Shown piece by piece: positions 27,935 through 36,530 of a stretch of DNA of 64,000 nucleotides. The notes beneath the pieces are model-generated. The model was not told the origin of the DNA and searched no databases. It saw only the letters and a program-made list of their open reading frames with translations. Each line of letters opens with the position of its first letter. Position 1 is the stretch's first letter. The stretch comes from Bryobacteraceae bacterium. Lineage in GTDB: Bacteria; Acidobacteriota; Terriglobia; Bryobacterales; Bryobacteraceae. The DNA lies in NCBI GenBank assembly GCA_023384675.1, contig JAHDVK010000009.1, positions 1 to 64,000 of the forward strand, written 5' to 3'. A program made the position numbers and the translations under genes.

Positions 27935-28117
27935 TGAGCTTCCGGCCCTTTCACGCCGGTTTTGCACAGAGCTACCGTTCCAAGATACGCCAGAATGCAG
28001 CCCGTGCCAGCGTTCGGCGTGACACGGACGGACGTGAACGGCACGCCCGACGCCTAACTGCCGGCTCGCGCAGGTGGCGGGCACGGCGGAATCCGCTTCG
28101 TTCAGGCCATCCTTTCG

Positions 28118-28570
28118 TCAAGCGACCGGCGAACCCTGTTGCACGCCGCGGCGTTTTGCCCACTGCCGGCCTGCGGTCTGCAACTCCTCTGCGGACAGCA
28201 GGCTTTGCGCGAGAGGAAACAGGACGCGCTCCTCGACCGCAAAGTGTTCCAGCACAAGCTCGGCGAACTGTTCCATCTGCCCACGAATGAGATTCGCTGG
28301 CGCCCGGGTCAAACCGGCCAGTCCCTCCCGGATGGCCGCATGCTCGCCGCGCATGGACTCCAAAGCGCTTGAGACACCTGTCTTCCGCGTGAGCAATCCG
28401 TCGAACAGGAGCTCATCTTCAATCGCCGCGTGGCTCCCCAGTGCATCTTCCAGCATGGTCAGGGCGGCGGATGTCCAATGCGCTGGGCGGTCCTTGCATT
28501 CGCGCACAAGGCGCGAAAGCATGCCCCGAATCACAGCATGTTCCCCCAGTAGTGCGTCCACCAGATTCAT
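28118..28570 (-). CDS. Hemerythrin HHE-domain protein
   Basis: The 150-residue cytoplasmic four-helix protein shows the expected di-iron ligands in order: His11 (GEHAVI), His47 and Glu51 (SHAAIEDE), His77 (GEHAAI), His109 and Glu113 (EHFAVEER). Members bind O2 or NO, or protect iron-sulfur clusters. It is a single gene. An NsrR-like Rrf2 regulator lies 6 kb away, but a link is only speculative. Confidence 0.9.
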   Translation of the reverse strand: MNLVDALLGEHAVIRGMLSRLVRECKDRPAHWTSAALTMLEDALGSHAAIEDELLFDGLLTRKTGVSSALESMRGEHAAIREGLAGLTRAPANLIRGQMEQFAELVLEHFAVEERVLFPLAQSLLSAEELQTAGRQWAKRRGVQQGSPVA

Positions 28571-28752
28571 GGCAGTAAAATCCTCGGCCTAGAGAACTCC
28601 TTCTATTATAGAGTTCAAGGTCAAGATATCGCGATAAAAGAACGAGCCTTGCCGCTCCCCTGTACGCCCCGCTGACCATGGAGGATCCTGCTGGATGTCA
28701 CTGCTGCCGGTCCGAGCAGGACTTATGCGCGCGAGGCGGTGCGGGGTGTGCT

Positions 28753-28774
28753 CATCGAAAAACCATCGAAAAAC
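28753..28774 (+). repeat. Tandem 11-bp direct repeat before a promoter
   Basis: CATCGAAAAAC occurs twice in tandem, ending three bases before the -35 box of the PAAR-like gene. The 11-bp phase (one helical turn) suits a regulator binding site. Confidence 0.5.
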
Positions 28775-28777
28775 CAT

Positions 28778-28805
28778 TTGACAATCGCCGCGGCTCGCTT
28801 ATTCT
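28778..28805 (+). promoter_or_regulatory. Predicted sigma-70 promoter of the PAAR-like gene
   Basis: A perfect TTGACA (28778-28783) is followed after 16 bases by TATTCT (28800-28805). The ATG is 22 bases further on and preceded by a GAGAGG ribosome site. Confidence 0.5.
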
Positions 28806-28827
28806 AACCCCAGTCAGAGAGGTGTCC

Positions 28828-29478
28828 ATGCGGCCCAGACTGCAGTTTTTGTCCACGGGGTCCGCCGTGCGTGAACTCCAAGCGCTGCTCAACCAGCGGT
28901 TGCCTGAACTCCAACCGGCTCTTATGACGGATGGCAAATTCGGGGAAATGACGCTCCAGCGAGTGCGCGCTTTTCAGAAGAAGCACGGGCTCACCATCGA
29001 TGGTGTAGTAGGCCCAGTCACCTGGGCCGTGCTGGCAGGGAAGGTTCCCCCGAAGCCAGCGTTCCCCAAGCCCAAGCCTGCCATCCCGCAACCCGCCGGC
29101 GGCAAAGCGGCCCAGAAAGCCGTAGTTTCGGGTTGCACGATCAGATGTACTCATGGCAGTCAGCCCAGCACGCTGAAGATCTCCGGCGCCCGGCCTGCTT
29201 GTATCGGGGATTGCCAACCATTCGTGAACGTGCCGCCCTTTGGGTTATGCCGCACAATGGCTAACCCTCATACCCGAGCCCTTACGCTTGGCGCGCAGGC
29301 GACTGCGCAGCAATCAGGATCCGGCGGGGCGAATGTGCTGCTGCCGGGACCATGTGTCCCCGTACTCCCCTCAGGCTGGAGTCCGGCCGGTCAGTGGGAA
29401 CTTGTTAACAACTTCCCCTCCATCGACAGATCCTCCGTTCTAATGTGCGGATATGGCGGAATGATTACCATTGCCTGA
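28828..29478 (+). CDS. Peptidoglycan-binding / PAAR-like (DUF4280) fusion protein
   Basis: The 216-residue protein lacks a signal peptide. Residues about 10-72 form a PG_binding_1 domain (SAVRELQALLNQRLP, GKFGEMTLQRVRAFQKKHG, IDGVVGPVTW). A Pro/Lys linker (75-95) follows. Residues about 102-216 resemble DUF4280, a PAAR-like fold, with CTHGSQPSTL, VNVPPFGLCRTMANP, CVPVLPSGW and a C-terminal MCGYGGMITI; Cys are at 103, 107, 125, 129, 141, 176 and 207. PAAR-like proteins cap the spikes of type VI and phage-tail-like injection systems. No sheath, tube, spike or effector genes are adjacent. It has its own promoter. Confidence 0.8.
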   Translation: MRPRLQFLSTGSAVRELQALLNQRLPELQPALMTDGKFGEMTLQRVRAFQKKHGLTIDGVVGPVTWAVLAGKVPPKPAFPKPKPAIPQPAGGKAAQKAVVSGCTIRCTHGSQPSTLKISGARPACIGDCQPFVNVPPFGLCRTMANPHTRALTLGAQATAQQSGSGGANVLLPGPCVPVLPSGWSPAGQWELVNNFPSIDRSSVLMCGYGGMITIA

Positions 29479-29679
29479 GCGGTGCTCCCTCGAAAGCCAG
29501 ACTGCATCAGGCAGCCCGGCATTCGGCTTCCGCGCCGTGCAGTTGCCGTAGTCCGCATCGCGAGTGCGCGGGAACCCACGCGCTGTCATCCTGCGAAGCA
29601 GATTGCTGACAAGTGCGCGATCTGTATCAGGCAGAAGTACGGCAAGGAAAAAGTCTCGGGGCCCTGCCGGGGACGAGTG

Positions 29680-29859
29680 CAGGACCGCGCCTCCCGGCAA
29701 ATCGACATTAGCTCCAATCTGGACGATCAATCCGAGGACGTCCATGTTATCGGCGGCGCGTGCGATCCTGCTTCCACGGAGTTCGATGATCGCAACGCCA
29801 CGAAGCGTGAACTCCCGGTGCGTGGCCTCGTGGATCCGGTCCCGGATCGGGCGAATCAT
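29680..29859 (-). pseudogene. C-terminal fragment of a SnoaL-like (NTF2) protein
   Basis: About 55 residues of a minus-strand frame (HREFTLRGVAIIELRGSRIA, then RAADNMDVLGLIVQIGA and DLPGGAV) match the last strands and helix of SnoaL-like ester-cyclase relatives. The N-terminal two thirds are missing and the frame runs on past the homology into random sequence. It is a decayed remnant. Confidence 0.5.
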
Positions 29860-29904
29860 GCACAGGGAGCTGTTCCATGGCAGGTCTTCTCCATTGAATC
29901 CGCG

Positions 29905-32454
29905 CTACCGACCGGCCTGTGCCCGGATCGCCGCACGGATGTTTTCGAACACTTTGTGCGGTGCGGCCTTGCCGTCCCAGGAATCGGCGATACCCCCGAA
30001 AAGAGACGTTTCCTCGTGCATCCGGCGTTGGACGTCGCCTTCATGCACACTGCCTTTGGGCTTCCATTCCGGACCGCGAGCCTTGATTGTAGCGTCCAAG
30101 TGCGCGCGTACCGATGCCTGATTCCCGCTCTGGGAATCCAGGAACGCCAGCAGAAAATGGGCCAGCGCCGCGCGCTGATTGCTGCGCACGACGCTTTCCA
30201 GGTGGATGCGGGCCTTGGCGTGGTTGCCGCGGAGCAGTTCGATCTCGCCCAGCAGCTGGAGCGCGCCGGTTTCCTCTGGGTTGAGCGCGTGCGCCCGTTC
30301 GGCTTCTTGCGCCGCGCGCTGGATACCGGCCTTGTTCCTGGCAGAACTCGCATGCAGATAGGCGAGCCATTGCATGGCGCGATGACTGGAAGGATTCACC
30401 GCGAGCAAAGCCTCGAGTTCCCGCACCGCACCCGGCACGTCGCCCAAGGCGGCAAGACATGTTGCCAGGTAGTAGCGTCCGTCCTCGTGCCGCGAATCCA
30501 GGGCGAGCGCTTCACGGAAGAGCTGGGCGGCCGCACGCGGATCCTGGTCGCGTTTGAGCTTGTCCATCGCCGCGCGGTGCTTGTCCCAGAAGGCGATCTG
30601 GCGGTCGCGCCCACTCATCCCCACGGGAAGCGCCACTGGCGGCTGTGCGGGAGCGAGTTGCCAAACAGTTCCGCTGCTCAGCGGGCCGAACTCCTCGGAT
30701 TTCCCGGAGGGCCAGCGAACGGTGACGCGGTCCGCACGTTCCACATCGCCCATGCCGATATGCACCATCCGGGAGCTTTGCGAAAGGTACGAGGAACTGG
30801 AAATTGTTCGCCGCAGCGGCGTCTGGCCGAGCCAGGCGGTGACCTGTGCCCCATCGGCTCCGCTCCAAGGTTGCGAGGCGGCGCCCTGGAGCTTCAGCCG
30901 CAGGGCATGCCCCTGACGGCTGTCGTTGCGCAGCAACCGGACACCTCCGTCGAGATCGACGATGGCGATGTCCACGTCTCCATCGTGATCGTAGTCGCTG
31001 ACAGCTAGGCCGCGGCTGACTCTGGCGGCAAGGATGGGGGAGGAAGGATCGTTGAGCGGTTCGAAGCGCTCACCTTTGAGATTCCGGAAGAGAAACGAGG
31101 GCATGCCGATGAGCGCTCTCGGCGAGGCTGCCGATTCGAAGGTGCTGCCAGCCGCCACGGCGAGGTCGGGCCAGCCATCACTGTCGAAGTCGGCAAATTC
31201 AGCTCCCCATCCGATTGACCGCAAGGTGGGCTGGCCAATTCCGCGGATCTCGGCGGCATCGGTGAAATGGAGTTCGGCCTTGGAGGTGTCGCCGGGCTCT
31301 TTCAGTAGCGATTGCTGTGCGAGTAACGACTCGTAAAGAGCGAACTGCTGGGCAATCCAGTGACTGATAAAGAGGTCATCATCGCCGTCGCGGTCGAAAT
31401 CCACCGCGGCGAGCCCCATCGATCCGCGATATTCAGCGACCCACGCGGAACTGCCGGCGTCGATAAACTTCCCGGAGCGGTTGAGAAATAGCTTACTCTC
31501 CGAAATATCGTTGGCGACATACAAATCGAGCCAACCATCGTCGTCGAAATCATGCCAAAGGCCGCTCAAGCTCCTGCCGGCGGGATTGTCCACTTTGAGC
31601 GTTCTCGCCACTTCACGGAAACCGCCTCGGCCGTCATTCTGAAACAACAGATTACGTTCCGGCTCGTACGAGGAGGGATTCAAGGTATAGGGCACGGCCT
31701 GGCCGAACTGCTGGCTCTGCCTGGCAGCCTGGTCCGGTTTGAACCGGTACTTGACGTAGCCACAGACGTAGAGATCGGGCCAGCCGTCGCGATTGAAGTC
31801 GCCCCACGAGGCGCCTGTCCAGAACCCGGGTTGAGAGCGAATCGCGGCGGACCGTTCAAAAACCCCTTGACGATTCCAGAAAAGCAGGATGGTATCGTAA
31901 CCGGTGACAACCAGGTCGAGCCAGCCGTCGTTGTCGAAGTCGGCCCAGGCGGCGCCCATGCCCCGGATGCGCAGTTCGGGAAACTTCTCATAGGGCGCAA
32001 ACCGGCCATCGCCCAAATTCTCGAAGAGCATGGAGCGCGCAAGGTCCGTTTCGGAGGCATTGAGTGGCCCGCCGCCGCTGACGACGAAGAGGTCGTCATC
32101 ACCGTCGTTGTCGAAGTCCCCCCAGGCGGCGCCCCCGCCCATATCTTCTGGTAATTGCGAGGTCCTGTGCCCGGCGAAGGCGACGAATGCGGCAAGTCCG
32201 GCCTCGCGGGTGACATCGGTGAAATGCAGGCCGGAGGCTGGGACGTTTTCCTGCTTCTCCAAGTTGCGCGTGATTCCGTCGACATCTTCGCCGGGGCGGT
32301 ACTCGGCATGCCTGTTGAGAGCTCGATAAGCTCCATAGAGCAACAAGGCCGCCGAGAGAAGGATGACGCTCCACCGGACGACCTGGCGCGCGTGGCGTAT
32401 CCGGCGGCTGTCCCGCCCGGCCTTTTGCGGCGGCGGGGCGGTTTCTGTCGTCAT
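29905..32454 (-). CDS. Membrane-anchored FG-GAP/VCBS, ASPIC/UnbV and TPR protein
   Basis: The 849-residue protein has one N-terminal transmembrane helix (about 26-45), placing the rest outside the membrane. FG-GAP/VCBS repeats (about 90-530) each carry a calcium-loop-like DFDNDGxxDL motif, for example AWGDFDNDGDDDLFVVSGG. An ASPIC/UnbV domain follows (about 545-625, SYLSQSSRMVHIGMGD, VTVRWPSGKSEEF), then TPR repeats to the C-terminus. The family is linked to surface or carbohydrate-binding roles; function is unproven. The ATG overlaps the cytochrome stop as ATGA, so the two are translationally coupled. The frame open upstream of 32454 is inside the cytochrome gene. Confidence 0.88.
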   Translation of the reverse strand: MTTETAPPPQKAGRDSRRIRHARQVVRWSVILLSAALLLYGAYRALNRHAEYRPGEDVDGITRNLEKQENVPASGLHFTDVTREAGLAAFVAFAGHRTSQLPEDMGGGAAWGDFDNDGDDDLFVVSGGGPLNASETDLARSMLFENLGDGRFAPYEKFPELRIRGMGAAWADFDNDGWLDLVVTGYDTILLFWNRQGVFERSAAIRSQPGFWTGASWGDFNRDGWPDLYVCGYVKYRFKPDQAARQSQQFGQAVPYTLNPSSYEPERNLLFQNDGRGGFREVARTLKVDNPAGRSLSGLWHDFDDDGWLDLYVANDISESKLFLNRSGKFIDAGSSAWVAEYRGSMGLAAVDFDRDGDDDLFISHWIAQQFALYESLLAQQSLLKEPGDTSKAELHFTDAAEIRGIGQPTLRSIGWGAEFADFDSDGWPDLAVAAGSTFESAASPRALIGMPSFLFRNLKGERFEPLNDPSSPILAARVSRGLAVSDYDHDGDVDIAIVDLDGGVRLLRNDSRQGHALRLKLQGAASQPWSGADGAQVTAWLGQTPLRRTISSSSYLSQSSRMVHIGMGDVERADRVTVRWPSGKSEEFGPLSSGTVWQLAPAQPPVALPVGMSGRDRQIAFWDKHRAAMDKLKRDQDPRAAAQLFREALALDSRHEDGRYYLATCLAALGDVPGAVRELEALLAVNPSSHRAMQWLAYLHASSARNKAGIQRAAQEAERAHALNPEETGALQLLGEIELLRGNHAKARIHLESVVRSNQRAALAHFLLAFLDSQSGNQASVRAHLDATIKARGPEWKPKGSVHEGDVQRRMHEETSLFGGIADSWDGKAAPHKVFENIRAAIRAQAGR

Positions 32455-34505
32455 GGAATCACCTCGATGGTGCGCTCCGCGCTGGCTATGACGACAACGG
32501 GAGCCGTGCGGCTGGACTTCCCTCCCTCCACGTAATTCAAGAGGAACTGATCGATCTTGCGGTAGAGCAGCCTGGCCGTCACCTGCAGCCGCTGACCGGC
32601 AGCCGAAGCCTCGGGAGTGAAACTGAAACTGGGAGGCGGGTTCTCTCCGTTCCCGCGCATGGGTCCGGACGGACAATCGAGTTTATAGTCCACGAAGTCC
32701 GTGAAGCCGGGGAAGAGACTCCGCCGGTAGCGGACACCCACCATCTCCCAGAGATTGTGCCGGTCAATCAGGTTTCCATACTGATCCACCGGCTCCGCCT
32801 TGAAAAGGAAACTGCCAGGCTCGATGAAGTGGTTCTCGTCTCGCCCGCCCGACTCGAAAACGACGCGGCCCGCCTGATCACGGACCGTGATGTGAACCCA
32901 ACTCTGAATCATATCGAGCGGCCCGGTAGGAAAGTCATGCCCAACTTTGCTGGAGGTCATCGACACTCGGATAACCGTGGGCTGTCCGGCCTTCGAGGAA
33001 CTGGGAGCGTCGATGCCGATCTGAACAATCGGACCCTCCGCCCACTTATGCTCGATCTCGGGAATGCGGAATTCGCCCTGCAACCATTCCTCGGTCATCC
33101 GGATGTGCTCCTCCGCGCCCGGCAAGCCGAGCACGGCGGGCATGAAGTTGTTGGCGGCGAGGAAGCGGTGGCTTCGGTGCTTTCCATCCCGGGCAGTCCG
33201 GTTATAGTCGGCAAGATCGCCGGCCGCCGGATCCTTTGAGTCCACCAGCGGCATGTGACATTCCCGGCACTCGACTGTCTTGTTCGCATCGCCCTTGACG
33301 AACCAGTGGCTTGCCGCCCAATTGTCGTATTGGTTCTGCAACTGGACCCAGCCCACGCGGTTCACCTCCTGGTCAATGAACTGCTTGTGACAGGCGGCGC
33401 AGAATTCGGGTGTTTTGAACATGCGCCGGCTGAGCCGGTTGTGCTCGGCGGGATAGGCGCGGATGAGGAAGTCGCGAACGATTCTGGCCGGGCCCTTCGT
33501 CTCCCATTGCCAGAGGTATTCACTGGGCTGAGCGATCGTGTAGTTGGCGTTACCGCGCACATCGGTCTGTTGAATCGCGTGGCAGGCCAGGCAGGAGATG
33601 CCCTCTTGATAGCCGGTCAAGCTGGTGAGGTTCTCGACAAAGATGTTCTTGGTGCCCGAGAAAAGCGAGATCGGGTCATGGCAGCCCGCGCAATAGCGGG
33701 TTGACTCGGGGCCGTTCTGTTTTGCCATGACGTCCTGGATTGCGAGGAAGACGGTGTCCATCGCGGCATACCGGTGAGCGCTTGGGCGCCACTCCGCCAC
33801 GATCTGCTCATGACACTTTGAAGTGCCGCAGGATTCTGAACCGGCGAGCGACTGCGAATCAATCGCGCCGCCGGTGGAAGTTGTCGCCAAACTCGGCGCG
33901 AAGGGGCGATCCTCGCCGTAGATATACCGGTAGTCCGCGGGAAGCTGGTTGATGGGCGTTCTGCCGCTATACATTGCCACGCCGAGTCCCACCAGGGCCA
34001 GGCACATAACGGCCCAGGCCGCTGAGCGGGCCAGACCGGCGTGGGCGATCGCACCTTCCCCGACACGCATTGCGCGCACGTAGGAAATAGCAAGGTGCGC
34101 GATCCCGGAAAGCATCAGCGCAATCGTACTCAGCAGGTGGATATCGCGCCAAAGTGCGCTGGTTTTAGCACTGAAAACCGCTTGGAGAGTCACAATTATT
34201 CCGCTTGCCAGGCAGATCAGCAAGAACGCTGCGAATAGATAGCCCAGCAGCAGTACGTCAGAGACCGCCTGCACGCGGTATTGGCGCCAATGGTGGATGC
34301 TGTAATACAGCAAAGGCGCCAGGAATGCAATTCCCAGAACAGTGTGAATCAGGACTCCCCATTGGTTGGCTGCGTGGAAGGGGGCAAAACGGATGGCAAG
34401 CCCGGTAATGGTTTCCGCGGCGATCAAAGCAATTGCGCCAACCGCGAGTGGCATTGTCCACGACGCGCCTGCGGCACGCCCGGCCGCTCGGGGATTGGAC
34501 TTCAT
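32451..34505 (-). CDS. Membrane-bound pentaheme c-type cytochrome
   Basis: The 684-residue protein has five transmembrane helices in the first 180 residues, containing several His (for example IHTVLG, IHHWRQ, DIHLLS, IAHLAI), as in cytochrome-b-like membrane modules. The periplasmic part has five heme attachment motifs: CGTSKCH (226-232, CX4CH), CAGCH (272), CLACH (305), CAACH (369) and CRECH (413). A beta-rich C-terminal domain follows. It should pass electrons between the quinone pool and periplasmic or outer partners. A GGAG ribosome site precedes the ATG. The downstream partner is the FG-GAP/UnbV protein, and a divergent-side Rrf2 regulator lies 268 bp upstream on the same strand. Confidence 0.88.
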   Translation of the reverse strand: MKSNPRAAGRAAGASWTMPLAVGAIALIAAETITGLAIRFAPFHAANQWGVLIHTVLGIAFLAPLLYYSIHHWRQYRVQAVSDVLLLGYLFAAFLLICLASGIIVTLQAVFSAKTSALWRDIHLLSTIALMLSGIAHLAISYVRAMRVGEGAIAHAGLARSAAWAVMCLALVGLGVAMYSGRTPINQLPADYRYIYGEDRPFAPSLATTSTGGAIDSQSLAGSESCGTSKCHEQIVAEWRPSAHRYAAMDTVFLAIQDVMAKQNGPESTRYCAGCHDPISLFSGTKNIFVENLTSLTGYQEGISCLACHAIQQTDVRGNANYTIAQPSEYLWQWETKGPARIVRDFLIRAYPAEHNRLSRRMFKTPEFCAACHKQFIDQEVNRVGWVQLQNQYDNWAASHWFVKGDANKTVECRECHMPLVDSKDPAAGDLADYNRTARDGKHRSHRFLAANNFMPAVLGLPGAEEHIRMTEEWLQGEFRIPEIEHKWAEGPIVQIGIDAPSSSKAGQPTVIRVSMTSSKVGHDFPTGPLDMIQSWVHITVRDQAGRVVFESGGRDENHFIEPGSFLFKAEPVDQYGNLIDRHNLWEMVGVRYRRSLFPGFTDFVDYKLDCPSGPMRGNGENPPPSFSFTPEASAAGQRLQVTARLLYRKIDQFLLNYVEGGKSSRTAPVVVIASAERTIEVIP

Positions 34506-34679
34506 TTACCAGCTCCTTTTCCGGGGAAAACACCGCCACAGGGAATGGCGACGCGATAAAAGGAAATATCTAATACAAACCAATTACTTCTTTTGGAGCC
34601 GGGAGGGTCCGCGCGGATTTTGGTGTGGCGCGGGGTCGGCACGGTGCGAAACATCTGTCACTGCACGGTCGTTGTATAG

Positions 34680-34693
34680 TTGTTCATGAAGAA
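34680..34693. promoter_or_regulatory. Imperfect palindrome upstream of the cytochrome operon
   Basis: TTGTTCATGAAGAA matches its own complement at 12 of 14 positions. It lies between the Rrf2 gene end and the cytochrome start (34505), a place where an Rrf2 protein could bind. It may be chance. Confidence 0.2.
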
Positions 34694-34772
34694 GTAAGCT
34701 ATTTTGGCGTGAATGTCAAGGGGTGTTTCCGGGGGGTATTTTCGGGGGGCGAAAGAGGCGGGCGAATCCCGC

Positions 34773-35255
34773 CTAAATGCGCGGCGGCTTCCGGTGGCCG
34801 CCGGTCCGCCTAGCGATGCTCGCGGACCTCGACCTGGGCTTCGGCTTGGCCGGCGGGGGAAACGAGATGTCCGCGAGCGAGGTCCCGCTCAGGAATGTGG
34901 TCAGCGCCTCGCGGGTGCCCTTCCATGAGGAGTGGGCCGAGCACGCGTTTTCATCGGAGCACGGCCGCTTGTACCCGAGTAAGCAGCACGGATTCACGAC
35001 GTCCCGGTCAAAAACGGCCACCACCTGTTCGAGCATGATCGATTCGGGAGGCGCCGCCAGCCGGTAGCCACCGCCAGTACCTCTCGCGGCGCTGACGATG
35101 CCTGCGTTGTTGAGGCCAGTAAGAATCTTCGACAGGTAGTTCTGCGGGATGCCTGTGTCGCGGGAGATGCAGCGGCCGAGCACTGCCGACTCGCCCTCAT
35201 GGTTGACGATATAGGTGAGAGCGCGGAGAGCGTACTGCGAGGTCGTCGAAAGCAT
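34773..35255 (-). CDS. Rrf2-family regulator with NsrR-like cysteine spacing
   Basis: The 160-residue protein begins with the Rrf2 winged helix (STTSQYALRALTYIV, GIPQNYLSKILTGLNNAGIV, GTGGGYRLA). Cysteines at 91, 99 and 105 (CLLGYKRPC and ENACSAH) give C-X7-C-X5-C, the spacing of the Fe-S ligands in Bacillus NsrR; IscR has C-X5-C-X5-C. It therefore probably binds a nitrosative- or redox-sensitive iron-sulfur cluster. The C-terminal tail is Arg/Pro-rich. It lies upstream of the multiheme cytochrome operon on the same strand and is the best candidate for its regulator. Confidence 0.85.
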   Translation of the reverse strand: MLSTTSQYALRALTYIVNHEGESAVLGRCISRDTGIPQNYLSKILTGLNNAGIVSAARGTGGGYRLAAPPESIMLEQVVAVFDRDVVNPCCLLGYKRPCSDENACSAHSSWKGTREALTTFLSGTSLADISFPPPAKPKPRSRSASIARRTGGHRKPPRI

Positions 35256-35463
35256 AGCTCATAACGAAGATATCATCCGGCGCCCGGGGCCTTATCGCCT
35301 GCCGTGCTGGCGATGACTTCCTGACGTTTTACTGTCCTTCCGGCGGGCAAGGGGTGTGCGGTTCAACGGCTCAGCGCGCGGGATCCTTCGGGCATTCCCG
35401 CGCCAGCCGGTGTTTCGGCCCGTCCGGACGTATTGTAGAGTTATCGATGGATAAGTAAGGTAG

Positions 35464-36210
35464 ATGCCGGATAAGAACGTTCCCCAAAAACTGCGGATTC
35501 GATGCCTGATGCACGTTCCTTTCGAAGGCCCCGGTGCCATCGAGCAATGGGGGCAGCAACGCGGCCATGACTTTAGGGCCATTCGGCTGTTCGCAGGCGA
35601 GCCGCTTCCCGAAGTGGACCAGACCGACCTGCTGGTGGTTATGGGCGGGCCGATGAGCGCGCATGACGAGGCCGAATACTCCTGGCTGCTTCCCGTAAAG
35701 GCGCTCATTGCGCGATGTCTTGAAAGGAAGGTGTTTGTCCTGGGCATCTGCCTCGGTTCGCAGCTCCTGGCCGAGAGCCTCGGCGCGGTTGTGCGCCGTC
35801 ACACCCATCGAGAAATTGGCTGGTATCCGGTCACTATCCGCTCGGACGCCAACAGCGTAATGTCCGCGCTTCCCGCGGAACTGATGACGTTCCACTGGCA
35901 CGGAGAAACGTACGACGTCCCGCCGGGGGCACTCCTGCGCGCCAGCAGCGAGGGTTGCGCGGTGCAGGCCTTTGAACATCCAGCCGCGCTTGGCCTGCAA
36001 TTTCACCTCGAGGTGGACCGGTCAGGAGTTGAACAACTCCTGGCGCATTGCGGTGAGGAGATCGGTTCAGGCCCCTTCGAGCAGCAGCCTTCTTCACTTC
36101 TGGCCATGGAGCAGGTCCACGGCGACAACGCCCGTCAAGCTCTGTTTCTCCTGCTGGAACAAATTCAGCGGAAAGTCACATTTTCCCGCGGTGCCGGCGG
36201 CCGCAATTGA
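35464..36210 (+). CDS. Class I glutamine amidotransferase-like protein
   Basis: The 248-residue protein has the GMP-synthase-like GATase fold with the complete triad: nucleophile Cys96 in LGICLGSQLLAE, and His181/Glu183 in GLQFHLEV. The oxyanion segment VVMGGPMSAHDEAEY is also present. It should release ammonia from glutamine or a gamma-glutamyl compound; such stand-alone proteins are often gamma-glutamyl hydrolases. There is no synthetase partner nearby. It is divergent from the Rrf2 gene. Confidence 0.88.
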   Translation: MPDKNVPQKLRIRCLMHVPFEGPGAIEQWGQQRGHDFRAIRLFAGEPLPEVDQTDLLVVMGGPMSAHDEAEYSWLLPVKALIARCLERKVFVLGICLGSQLLAESLGAVVRRHTHREIGWYPVTIRSDANSVMSALPAELMTFHWHGETYDVPPGALLRASSEGCAVQAFEHPAALGLQFHLEVDRSGVEQLLAHCGEEIGSGPFEQQPSSLLAMEQVHGDNARQALFLLLEQIQRKVTFSRGAGGRN

Positions 36211-36253
36211 GCGAACGCCGCGAACCGAGGACGCGGGAGAACGAGCGAATACC

Positions 36254-36530
36254 TCAAGATCCCCTCAGACGCGCGTTGAGGCATTCGCACAGCACTGCCG
36301 CGTTGTTATGTTGCGTGTCCCTGGCTGAAAGCAGCAGCGTGACATTGTCCTCCCGCGCCGCCTGTAGAATAGGCTCCCAGGATTGAGGTTTCTGGTTGAG
36401 TTCATCGAGATAGCGGGCTCGAAACTCAAGCCATCTTTCAGGTGAGTGACCGAACCACTGGCGCAGTTCCGTGGTCGGCGCGACATCTTTCAGGCAGACA
36501 TCGATTCGGGCCTTTGCTGCTAGCGGTGTA
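36254..36530 (-). pseudogene. C-terminal remnant of a DUF488 protein
   Basis: Reading the minus strand toward a TGA at 36254-36256 gives ARIDVCLKDVAPTTELRQWF, then GHSPERWLEFRARYLDEL, then VTLLLSARDTQHNNAAVLCE. This follows the conserved C-terminal half of DUF488 proteins (WLKDxAPSTELRxWFGHDP and LLYxARDxEHNxAxVL). No start codon or N-terminal half is present; upstream of about 36530 the similarity ends. It is a truncated pseudogene. Confidence 0.65.

Noticed and set aside
29482-31008. 508-codon frame antisense to the FG-GAP/UnbV/TPR gene
   Set aside because: Opposite strand carries unmistakable FG-GAP and TPR repeats; the frame is a composition artefact.
28118-35255. Hemerythrin as a member of the NsrR-like regulon
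   Set aside because: The two genes are 6 kb apart and I found no shared operator, so the link is not supported by sequence.
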